In this document: in pieces, positions 1-5,028 of the stretch
Position numbering within the stretch: position 1 is the first letter of the stretch
How the letters are laid out: each line of letters opens with the position of its first letter
NCBI GenBank assembly: GCA_964555735.1
Contig: CAZKTS010000064.1
Location: 1-6,065, forward strand
Direction of reading: 5' to 3'
Length of the DNA: 6,065 nucleotides
Source of the DNA: CAZKTS01 sp964555735
Lineage (GTDB): Bacteria > Actinomycetota > Acidimicrobiia > IMCC26256 > PALSA-555
Notes under the pieces: generated by a model
The model's database searches: none
Told to the model about the DNA's origin: nothing
What the model saw: the letters and a program-made list of their open reading frames with translations, nothing else
Program-made: the position numbers and the translations under genes

Positions 1-657
1 CGGCGCGCCGCCGCCGACGGCTTCGTCCTCTGGAACGCCACCGTGCCGGGCTGTGGTCTCACCACCGACTCCGGCCAGCGCTGGATCGGGTACTGGACCG
101 ACCCGGACCCGCGCTGCAGTCCGTCGTGGCGCGACCGCTGGCCGCGTGACGTCGAGGAGTTCGACCCCGACGTCGTGGTGCTGACCACGAGCGGGCACGA
201 CACGGTGGACCGCAACCTGCTCGGCAACGCCGTGCGCTTCGACACGGTCGAGGGTGCCGACGTCGCGCGCGACGACATCGAGCAGGCGATCGACGTGCTG
301 TCGTCCAACGGCGCCAAGGTCGTCGTGCTCAACATGCCGTACTTCAAGCGCGGCTGGAGCCTGCAGATCGACGAGGCGCGCTCGTCGTTCAACAAGGAGT
401 GGGTCGACCGCATGAACACGATCGCGTTCGAGGCCGCACAGGCCCGGCCGCGCGACGCCATGATCCTCGACCTCAACCGGCTGCTCGATCCCGAGGGCGT
501 CTTCACCACGGTCGTCAACGGGATCGACGTCCGCCAACCCGACCAGATCCACCTCAACGATGCGGGCGCGGACCTCGTCGCCGGCTGGCTCGTGCCCCAG
601 CTCGTCACCCTCGCCGCCGACCGCACCGAGACGCGACCCGCGCCGAACGGCCGCTGA
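1..657 (+). CDS. SGNH-hydrolase domain protein, C-terminal part (probable O-acyltransferase tail)
   Basis: The reading frame is open from the first base, so the start lies upstream; 218 residues are visible. The fragment resembles the periplasmic SGNH/GDSL-like domain that follows the membrane acyltransferase-3 domain in many actinobacterial OafA-type proteins, which acylate cell-surface sugars. The strongest sign is the C-terminal block DQIHLNDAG (541-567), with the Asp-x-x-His pair (D at 541-543, H at 550-552) that forms part of the SGNH catalytic triad, followed by the usual GWLVPQL ending. A hydrophobic strand VVVLTTSGHD (about 172-201) sits where the oxyanion-hole block III falls, with His in place of the common Asn. 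A second strand, VVVLNMPYF, and a short FNKEW helix follow as in the family. No membrane segment is present in the visible part. The nucleophile serine block and any membrane domain would be upstream, so a stand-alone SGNH protein is also possible. Nothing frameshifted is visible. Confidence 0.7.
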   Translation, partial: RRAAADGFVLWNATVPGCGLTTDSGQRWIGYWTDPDPRCSPSWRDRWPRDVEEFDPDVVVLTTSGHDTVDRNLLGNAVRFDTVEGADVARDDIEQAIDVLSSNGAKVVVLNMPYFKRGWSLQIDEARSSFNKEWVDRMNTIAFEAAQARPRDAMILDLNRLLDPEGVFTTVVNGIDVRQPDQIHLNDAGADLVAGWLVPQLVTLAADRTETRPAPNGR

Positions 658-670
658 CGGCGGTCCGCCG
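658..670. terminator. Perfect palindrome between two convergent stop codons
   Basis: The 13 bases CGGCGG-T-CCGCCG are a perfect inverted repeat with a one-base centre. They occupy most of the 17-base gap between the SGNH gene's TGA (655-657) and the stop of the VOC gene on the other strand (675-677). As RNA, the stem must lose some central pairs to form a loop, leaving about four strong G:C pairs. No run of T follows on either strand, so it is not a classical intrinsic terminator. The position suits a two-way transcription end or an anti-read-through structure, but this is inferred from location. Confidence 0.3.
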
Positions 671-674
671 CTCG

Positions 675-1175
675 CTACGCGACGATCGTCCCGTACATCT
701 CGCGCAGCGGATCCTTGATCAGCTCGAGCCGCTCGCCGTCGGGGCCCTGGAAGTAGAGCGACGAGCCGCTCATGTGCTCGGTCGCGACGCCCGCTGCGTC
801 GAGGTTGGTGCGCAGCCGCTCCCAACGCTCGGGCTCCACGGAGATCGCGAGGTGGTGCAGCCCGCCGAGCACCTCCGCGTACGGTCCGAGGTCCAGCCCC
901 GGGAAGTCGAAGAACGCGAGCAGGTTCCCGTTGCCGATGTCGAAGAAGAAGTGCGTGGAGCCGCGGTAGTCGCGGTTCTCGAACAGCTCCGTGAGCGGGA
1001 ACTCGAGCACCCCTTGGTAGAAGGCGATCGTGCGCTCGACGTCGCTGGCGAGCAACGCGATGTGGTGGACGCCCCGGGCCGACGACGGCGGCCGCTCCCC
1101 GGCGTCGACGAGGTGCTCCGCCCGCAGGGCCTCCCATTCGGCCGAACGGTCGATGTCGGCACCGTGCTCGGGCAT
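675..1175 (-). CDS. VOC-family (glyoxalase/extradiol dioxygenase fold) protein
   Basis: This 166-residue protein contains one vicinal oxygen chelate unit with two beta-alpha-beta-beta-beta modules. The first begins at GVHHIALLASD (residues 35-45), with the metal-ligand His most likely H38. It continues through the TIAFYQGVLEF helix and a THFFFDIGNGN strand region. The second begins at GLHHLAISVE (105-114), with H108 as probable ligand, and ends in GERLELI (147-153), where E151 fits the third metal ligand. Such proteins are soluble and metal-dependent; reactions range from glyoxalase and epimerase to dioxygenase, and the sequence alone does not choose among them. About 30 mostly charged residues precede the domain. 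The ATG at 1173-1175 is chosen because TACGCT, a TANNNT -10 element, ends six bases before it, as in leaderless genes, and there is no Shine-Dalgarno. The gene is divergent from a flavin monooxygenase 30 bases away, suggesting joint control. Confidence 0.85.
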   Translation of the reverse strand: MPEHGADIDRSAEWEALRAEHLVDAGERPPSSARGVHHIALLASDVERTIAFYQGVLEFPLTELFENRDYRGSTHFFFDIGNGNLLAFFDFPGLDLGPYAEVLGGLHHLAISVEPERWERLRTNLDAAGVATEHMSGSSLYFQGPDGERLELIKDPLREMYGTIVA

Positions 1176-1181
1176 GCGCCG

Positions 1182-1187
1182 AGCGTA
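1182..1187 (-). promoter_or_regulatory. Probable -10 element of the VOC gene (leaderless)
   Basis: Read on the minus strand this hexamer is TACGCT, which fits the actinobacterial TANNNT -10 consensus. Six bases separate it from the ATG at 1173-1175, so transcription would begin at or next to the start codon. No Shine-Dalgarno is visible, which agrees with a leaderless mRNA. A matching -35 element is not obvious and would lie inside the monooxygenase gene. Confidence 0.4.
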
Positions 1188-1193
1188 GGGCGC

Positions 1194-1199
1194 GAGACT
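1194..1199 (+). promoter_or_regulatory. Possible -10 element of the flavin monooxygenase gene (leaderless)
   Basis: The hexamer GAGACT keeps the A at position 2 and the T at position 6 of the -10 consensus but has G at position 1. It ends exactly six bases before the ATG at 1206, which mirrors the spacing of the opposite-strand element at 1182-1187. No Shine-Dalgarno precedes the start. The match is weak alone; the symmetry and the lack of room for a leader are the main support. Confidence 0.27.
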
Positions 1200-1205
1200 G
1201 GCCGG

Positions 1206-2663
1206 ATGGGCAGTGACGCCGACTCGGCCGACGGGGTACGCCCCCTGCGCTTCGCCATCATCGGCGCAGGCATGGCGGGGATCCTGAGCGCGATCAAGCT
1301 CAGCGAGGCCGGCTTCGACGACTACACGATCTACGAGAAGGGCGACCGCTTCGGCGGGACCTGGCGCGAGAACACCTACCCAGGGCTCGCGTGCGACGTG
1401 CCGTCGCACCTCTACAGCTACTCGTTCGCGCCGAACCCCGAGTGGAGCCACCCGTTCTCGTCCGGCCCGGAGATCCGGGAGTACTTCGAGCGCATCGCCA
1501 CCGAGCACGGCGTCCAGGAACGGGTCCGCTTCAACGATGAAGTGGCGTCGTGCGTCTTCGCCGACGGCCGCTGGCACCTCGAGACCGCGGCCGGCGTCGA
1601 GGACGACGTCGACGTCGTGATCGCCGCCACCGGCGTCCTCCACCACCCGAACATCCCCGAGTTCGAGGGCATCGACACGTTCGAAGGTGCGTGGTTCCAC
1701 AGTGCGCGCTGGAACCACGACGTCGAGCTCGACGGCAAGCGCGTCGGCGTGATCGGCACCGGCTCGACCGCGGTGCAGATCGTGTCGTCGATCGCGGATC
1801 GCGTCGCTCACCTCGACATGTACCAGCGCACCGCGCAGTGGGTGCTCCCCCAGGACAACACGCCCTACACCGACGAGGCCAAGGAGGGGTTCCGCGACCT
1901 GCACGACGGTCTCTCCCAGATCTTCACCGAGGGGTTCGCCAACGCCGTCGTCGACGCCGAGTCGGAGCACATGAAGCTGATCGAGTTCATGTGCCTCGAC
2001 AACCTCGAGAGCAACGTGACGGACCCCGAGCTGCGCGAGCGTCTGCGCCCCGACTACCGGGCCGCGTGCAAGCGCCTCGTGGTGTCCCCCAACTTCTACG
2101 AGGCGATCCAGCACCCGAACGCGGAGCTGGTGACCTCGGGCATCGAACGCATCGAACCGAAGGGCGTCCGCACCAAGGACGGCGTGCTGCATGAGACCGA
2201 CGTGCTCGTGCTCGCTACCGGCTTCAAGGCCGACGCGTTCATGCGCCCGATGACCGTCGTCGGGCGCGACGGCGTGAAGCTCGACGAGGTGTGGGCCGAC
2301 CGCCCGACCGCCTACCTCTCGATCTCGATCCCCGGCTTCCCCAACTTCTTCATGCTCAACGGCCCGAACGGACCCGTCGGCAACTTCTCGCTCATCGAGG
2401 TCGCCGAGCTCCAGTTCCAGTACATCGAAGGCCTCCTCGAGCAGCTCCGCTCCGGTGCGTGCCACGAGATCAGCGCGACCCAGGAGGCCACCGACGCCTT
2501 CGAAGCCGAGCGCGTCGAGGCCGCGCGCAGCACCGTCTGGATGACCGGCTGCCGCAGCTGGTACCTCGACGACCGCGGCATCCCCGCCGTCTGGCCGTTC
2601 AACTTCGACCGCTTCCGCGCCGAGATGGCCGCCCCCAAGCTCGAGGCCTTCGACCGCCGCTGA
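1206..2663 (+). CDS. Baeyer-Villiger-type flavin monooxygenase (NADPH/FAD-dependent)
   Basis: This 485-residue protein has two dinucleotide-binding folds. The FAD-binding GAGMAG is at residues 20-25, followed by GGTWRENTYPG (50-60), typical of class I Baeyer-Villiger enzymes. The NADPH site GTGSTA is at 184-189. Between them the BVMO fingerprint FxGxxxHxxxW is complete (F159, G161, H165, W169), but the next residue is N170 where P or D is usual. CKR at 288-290 matches the block carrying the active-site Arg, here R290. ATGF at 337-340 is the second family motif. Such enzymes use FAD, NADPH and O2 to insert oxygen next to a ketone (ester or lactone product) or to oxidise heteroatoms; they are cytosolic. 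At 485 residues it is near the short end of the class. ATG 1206 is chosen because GAGAG-like Shine-Dalgarno signals are absent, no other start precedes GAGMAG within the gap, and a leaderless spacing fits. The substrate is unknown. Confidence 0.88.
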   Translation: MGSDADSADGVRPLRFAIIGAGMAGILSAIKLSEAGFDDYTIYEKGDRFGGTWRENTYPGLACDVPSHLYSYSFAPNPEWSHPFSSGPEIREYFERIATEHGVQERVRFNDEVASCVFADGRWHLETAAGVEDDVDVVIAATGVLHHPNIPEFEGIDTFEGAWFHSARWNHDVELDGKRVGVIGTGSTAVQIVSSIADRVAHLDMYQRTAQWVLPQDNTPYTDEAKEGFRDLHDGLSQIFTEGFANAVVDAESEHMKLIEFMCLDNLESNVTDPELRERLRPDYRAACKRLVVSPNFYEAIQHPNAELVTSGIERIEPKGVRTKDGVLHETDVLVLATGFKADAFMRPMTVVGRDGVKLDEVWADRPTAYLSISIPGFPNFFMLNGPNGPVGNFSLIEVAELQFQYIEGLLEQLRSGACHEISATQEATDAFEAERVEAARSTVWMTGCRSWYLDDRGIPAVWPFNFDRFRAEMAAPKLEAFDRR

Positions 2664-2682
2664 GGGCCGGTTCTTGCACTGA

Positions 2683-2688
2683 CACAAT
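2683..2688 (+). promoter_or_regulatory. Possible -10 element for the DODA-family gene
   Basis: CACAAT lies in a short AT-richer island within the 32-base gap after the monooxygenase stop. Seven bases separate it from the ATG at 2696, a spacing that would put the transcription start on that ATG. This favours 2696 over the in-frame ATG at 2687, which overlaps the element. No convincing -35 box is seen. The dioxygenase gene could also be translated from a monooxygenase read-through transcript. Confidence 0.35.
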
Positions 2689-2695
2689 GGCCGGG

Positions 2696-3559
2696 ATGAG
2701 CGCCGACGACATCCGGATGCCGGCGGCGTTCCTCGGGCACGGCTCGCCCATGAACGCGCTCGAGCACAACCGGTACACGCAGGCCTGGCACGAGTTCGGC
2801 GCGGCGGTGCCGAAGCCCCGGGCCATCCTCGCCATCTCGGCCCACTGGTACATCAACGCGACGGCCGTCACCGCGATGCCGCGGCCGAAGACGATCCACG
2901 ACTTCTACGGCTTCCCGGACGAGCTGTTCGCGGTCGAGTACCCGGCCCCGGGTGATCCGGAGCTCGCCGCCGAGATCGCCGACGTCGTCGCACCGACCTG
3001 GGTCGGCATGGACCAGGACAGCTGGGGCATCGACCACGGCACCTGGTCCGTGCTCGTGCACGCGTTCCCGGACGCCGACGTGCCCGTGCTCCAGCTCTCG
3101 ATCAACGCGCTCGAGCCGCTCGAGTACCACTTCGAGCTCGGCCGGGCGCTCGCGCCGCTCCGCGACCGCGGCGTCCTGATCCTCGGCAGCGGCAACGTCG
3201 TGCACAACCTGGGCCGCGTGGTGTGGTCCCAGCCCGACCGCGGCTTCGACTGGGCCGAGCGCTTCGATCGCACCGTGCGCCACATCATGGAGCGCGAGCC
3301 GGCGCGCCTCCCGACCGTCGCGTCCGACTCCGACTACCGGCTCGCCGCCCCGACGCCCGATCACTTCCTGCCGCTCCTCTACCTCGCGGGCCTCGCCGAT
3401 GCCGACGGCGCCGTCGCCGACGCGTTCGTCGGGGGCTGCGCGATGGGGTCGATCTCGATGACGGCGTTCTCGCTCGGCATGGAGGAGCTCCACCCCGGCG
3501 GTCGGGGCGGGCCCCCCACCCTGCCGACCGACGTGCCCCCCGACGACACCAACGTCTGA
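2696..3559 (+). CDS. ygiD: DODA-type extradiol ring-cleaving dioxygenase (YgiD-like, LigB superfamily)
   Basis: This 287-residue protein matches the 4,5-DOPA dioxygenase extradiol family. These soluble enzymes cleave catechol-type rings with O2 at one metal bound by histidines (zinc in the E. coli YgiD structure, iron inferred for catalysis). Family blocks appear in order: FLGHGSPMNAL with H15, AISAHWY with H50, GIDHGTW with H114, GSGNVVHNL with H170, and PDHFLPLLYL with H223. The spacing H15-H50-H170 is the same as that of the YgiD ligands as I recall them (22, 57, 177). The recognisable domain ends near GSISMTAFSLG (251-261). A 26-residue Pro/Gly-rich tail follows that YgiD-type proteins usually lack. 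ATG 2696 is preferred; ATG 2687, three codons upstream in frame, is the alternative. The gene lies 32 bases after the flavin monooxygenase on the same strand. The physiological substrate is not known for most bacterial members, so a role in aromatic breakdown is inference. Confidence 0.88.
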   Translation: MSADDIRMPAAFLGHGSPMNALEHNRYTQAWHEFGAAVPKPRAILAISAHWYINATAVTAMPRPKTIHDFYGFPDELFAVEYPAPGDPELAAEIADVVAPTWVGMDQDSWGIDHGTWSVLVHAFPDADVPVLQLSINALEPLEYHFELGRALAPLRDRGVLILGSGNVVHNLGRVVWSQPDRGFDWAERFDRTVRHIMEREPARLPTVASDSDYRLAAPTPDHFLPLLYLAGLADADGAVADAFVGGCAMGSISMTAFSLGMEELHPGGRGGPPTLPTDVPPDDTNV

Positions 3560-3572
3560 GCATCGGGGCGGA

Positions 3573-3598
3573 AGGGCACCGCCGCACCCGGTGGGCCT
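3573..3598 (+). terminator. Weak hairpin after the DODA-family gene
   Basis: Fourteen bases after the TGA, CACCG (3577-3581) pairs with CGGTG (3589-3593) around a seven-base loop. AGG (3573-3575) pairs with CCT (3596-3598) across a small internal loop. There is no T run, so termination is only a possibility. The structure overlaps where the upstream part of the next gene's promoter would be, so it could instead have a regulatory role or none. Confidence 0.25.
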
Positions 3599-3600
3599 GG

Positions 3601-3607
3601 TAACAAT
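3601..3607 (+). promoter_or_regulatory. Probable -10 region of the glycine-rich protein gene
   Basis: TAACAAT is the most AT-rich heptamer in this part of the window. It begins 46 bases before the TTG start at 3647, so a start of transcription around 3613-3615 would leave a leader of about 33 bases, enough for the Shine-Dalgarno at 3636-3640. It shares ACAAT followed by G with the candidate element at 2683-2688. No clear -35 box is present. Confidence 0.35.
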
Positions 3608-3635
3608 GTCCGAACTTCCGCGGGGCGCTGAGCAC

Positions 3636-3640
3636 GAGGA
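3636..3640 (+). promoter_or_regulatory. Shine-Dalgarno that fixes the TTG start
   Basis: GAGGA is complementary to the 16S rRNA tail and lies six bases before TTG at 3647-3649. It is the clearest ribosome binding site in the window. It supports the TTG start, which also gives a complete signal peptide. The earlier candidate gene starts in this window lack such a site. Confidence 0.7.
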
Positions 3641-3646
3641 TCCACG

Positions 3647-4591
3647 TTGAGAGCACGTCTCCTGTCGATCGCCGCCGCGACCGCGCTCGCGGCCGGCGCG
3701 CTGCTCGTCACGGGCGGCCCCGCCGCAGCCGAGCCCGTCGATACGCCCTTCGCCTACACCGGCGGCGTCCAGAGCTTCACCGTCCCGCCCGGCATCTGCG
3801 AGGTCACCGTCGACGCGACCGGCGGCAGTGGCGGCAGCGACGTCTCGATCGTCGGCACGCCGGGGCTTGGCGGACGCGCCGTGGCGACGATCCCCGTGAC
3901 GCCGACCGAGGTGCTCACGGTCACCGTCGGCGGACGTGGCGGCGACGTCACGAACGGCGGCCAGACCGGCGGGGTCGGCGCGTTCCCCGACGGCGGTGAC
4001 GGCACCAGCTCGGGCGGCACCGGCGCGAGCGGCGGCGGTGGCGGCGGGTCCTCCGACGTGCGCCAAGGCGGCACCGGCGTCGCCGACCGCGTCGTGGTCG
4101 CGGGTGGCGGTGGCGGCAAGGCGTTCACGCTCGCCGGTGGCGGCACGGATGCCGACAACGGCGGCGACGGCGGTGGCACCGACGGCACCGCGGGCGAGAC
4201 CGGTGCCGGCGGCGGGAACGGCGGCGTTGGTGGCGGACCCGGCACGCAGGCCACGTTCGGCAGTGGCGGCACCGGGGGCGGTGGGAACGGATCGCCGGGC
4301 GGTCAGCCCGACGGCGGCGACGCATCCCCGACCGGCGGCATCGGCGGTGGCGGTGGTGGCGGCGGGTACTTCGGCGGCGGCGGAGGCGGCGGCGCGCTGA
4401 TCGGCCCGAACGGTGGCGGCGGTGGCGGTGGCGGGTCCGGCTTCACGCCCGACGGCACCGGGCTGACCCAGGGGTTCCAGACCGGCAACGGTCGCGTGAT
4501 CATCAGCTACGACCCGGCGAGCCCCGCCAACGTGGCGTGCACCTCCGCCGCGCAGCCGTTCACCTCCGAGGAGATCAACTTCACCGGCTGA
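3647..4591 (+). CDS. Secreted glycine-rich protein with ALK/LTK-like glycine-rich domain
   Basis: The 314-residue product starts with a Sec-type signal peptide: MRARLL, a hydrophobic core to about residue 22, and a likely cut after GPAAA at residue 28. The mature part opens with a beta-strand pair, FAYTGGVQSFTVPPG then ICEVTVDATGG (35-60). It becomes glycine-rich and closes with NGRVIISYD near 280-290. In between are SSDVRQ (135-140) and DRVVVAGGGGG (147-157), the order typical of the Gly_rich domain family that includes the extracellular glycine-rich domain of ALK/LTK receptors. Three pure glycine runs of 8, 7 and 8 lie at 233-240, 243-249 and 256-263, the first two flanking YF. Only two cysteines remain after processing, C51 and C298, near the two ends, so a disulfide could tie the domain shut. 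Glycine codons mix GGC, GGT, GGG and GGA, which argues against simple repeat slippage. There is no anchor, sortase motif or membrane segment, so it is likely secreted or wall-associated. Function is unknown; a structural or adhesive role is a guess. Confidence 0.85.
   Translation: MRARLLSIAAATALAAGALLVTGGPAAAEPVDTPFAYTGGVQSFTVPPGICEVTVDATGGSGGSDVSIVGTPGLGGRAVATIPVTPTEVLTVTVGGRGGDVTNGGQTGGVGAFPDGGDGTSSGGTGASGGGGGGSSDVRQGGTGVADRVVVAGGGGGKAFTLAGGGTDADNGGDGGGTDGTAGETGAGGGNGGVGGGPGTQATFGSGGTGGGGNGSPGGQPDGGDASPTGGIGGGGGGGGYFGGGGGGGALIGPNGGGGGGGGSGFTPDGTGLTQGFQTGNGRVIISYDPASPANVACTSAAQPFTSEEINFTG
3935..4440 (+). repeat. Low-complexity GGN-rich tract inside the glycine-rich gene
   Basis: This stretch is dominated by GGC/GGT triplets encoding glycine, interspersed with GTD, GNG and SGG units. 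It is an imperfect, protein-level repeat and not a tandem copy of one DNA unit. It produces long proline-rich or arginine-rich open frames on other frames and strands, which are artefacts. Such tracts are prone to sequencing and assembly error and to replication slippage. Confidence 0.75.
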
Positions 4592-4646
4592 CGGCGGTCG
4601 CCCCTCGCGGCGTTTCGCGCGCCGTGCGGGCGGGCACACCGTACGG

Positions 4647-5012
4647 ATGCACCAGCCCCGGTCGTCCGCGCCATCGTTCGACGATCTCGTGCAGCTGCTC
4701 GCGCACGACGGACCACTCCTGACCGTCTACCTCCAGACCGACGACCACGATGAGCCGTTGCCCGCTCGATGGTCGGCGCTGCGGGCCGAGCTCGCAGCCG
4801 GTGGTGCCCCCGAGCGCGCCCTGCTCCAGATCCAGCCGCTGATCGACGACAGCCCGGGCCCTCCCGGCACGCTGGTGGCGATCGCCGACGAGCGTCAGCT
4901 CGTGCTGCTGGACCAGCTCGACGAGTCGTTCGGCGCGGACACCGGGCGCTGGGGCGTCGTCGCGCCAGAGCTCGTGCCGCTCGTGTGCTCACGGCGCCTC
5001 CGCGCCGCCTGA
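4647..5012 (+). CDS. Truncated Rv2629/baeRF-like protein, N-terminal domain only
   Basis: The 121-residue product resembles the beginning of the Rv2629-like family of bacterial release-factor-related proteins (baeRF), normally about 350-380 residues. The signs are DLVQLLAHDGPLLTVYL (13-29), matching the family's opening strand, then RWSALRAELAAGGAP (41-55), and a strand TLVAIADERQLVLLDQL (74-90). RWGVVAPELVPLV (98-110) corresponds to the W-x-P-LPxLxPLL segment just before the release-factor-like middle domain. There the similarity stops and the frame runs through CSRRLRAA to TGA. No continuation is visible in any + frame, because an opposite-strand permease fills the DNA from 5029. This is probably a 3'-truncated remnant, although a short expressed orphan domain cannot be excluded. 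ATG 4647 has no clear Shine-Dalgarno; no other in-frame start lies just upstream. Family identity is recalled from sequence pattern, hence moderate confidence. Confidence 0.55.
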   Translation: MHQPRSSAPSFDDLVQLLAHDGPLLTVYLQTDDHDEPLPARWSALRAELAAGGAPERALLQIQPLIDDSPGPPGTLVAIADERQLVLLDQLDESFGADTGRWGVVAPELVPLVCSRRLRAA

Positions 5013-5026
5013 CCCGACGACGTCGG
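4992..5026. terminator. Two adjacent GC hairpins at the convergent gene junction
   Basis: CGGCGC (4992-4997) pairs perfectly with GCGCCG (5002-5007) around CTCC, within the last codons of the truncated gene. CCGAC (5014-5018) pairs with GTCGG (5022-5026) around GAC in the 16-base gap before the permease stop (5029-5031). Neither has a T run. Their position between convergent stops fits a two-way termination zone, but GC-rich DNA makes such stems common. Confidence 0.35.
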
Positions 5027-5028
5027 CG

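Noticed and set aside
653..665. The 13 bases GCTGACGGCGGTC also occur at 4587-4599, both spanning a TGA stop
   Set aside because: In about 6 kb of very GC-rich DNA one such match is within chance, and the flanks diverge at once. No repeat family is implied.
399..1205. Plus-strand open frame in front of and in frame with the monooxygenase
   Set aside because: The translation is Arg/Pro-rich and overlaps the SGNH and VOC genes. The FAD-binding motif comes 20 residues after ATG 1206, as expected for the family, so the upstream part is artefact.
1176..2687. Minus-strand open frame continuing upstream of the VOC gene, antisense to the monooxygenase
   Set aside because: It is in frame with the VOC gene but composed of low-information E/V/A/R sequence mirroring the monooxygenase. 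The VOC domain begins only after 1175, so an N-terminal extension is not supported.
3754..4503. Proline-rich open frames on the minus strand of the glycine-rich gene
   Set aside because: Glycine codons GGN read as CCN (proline) in reverse. The signal peptide, Shine-Dalgarno and domain motifs are all on the plus strand.
2312..4639. Open frame of 775 codons on the minus strand across three genes
   Set aside because: It is antisense to three well-supported plus-strand genes, has Ala/Arg/Gly/Val composition typical of mirrored high-GC codons, and shows no domain. It is a shadow.
4592..4646. Possible terminator after the glycine-rich gene (CGGCG near 4608 with CGCCG downstream)
   Set aside because: The stem is only about five pairs with a seven-base loop and no T run. 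This is expected often at this GC content.
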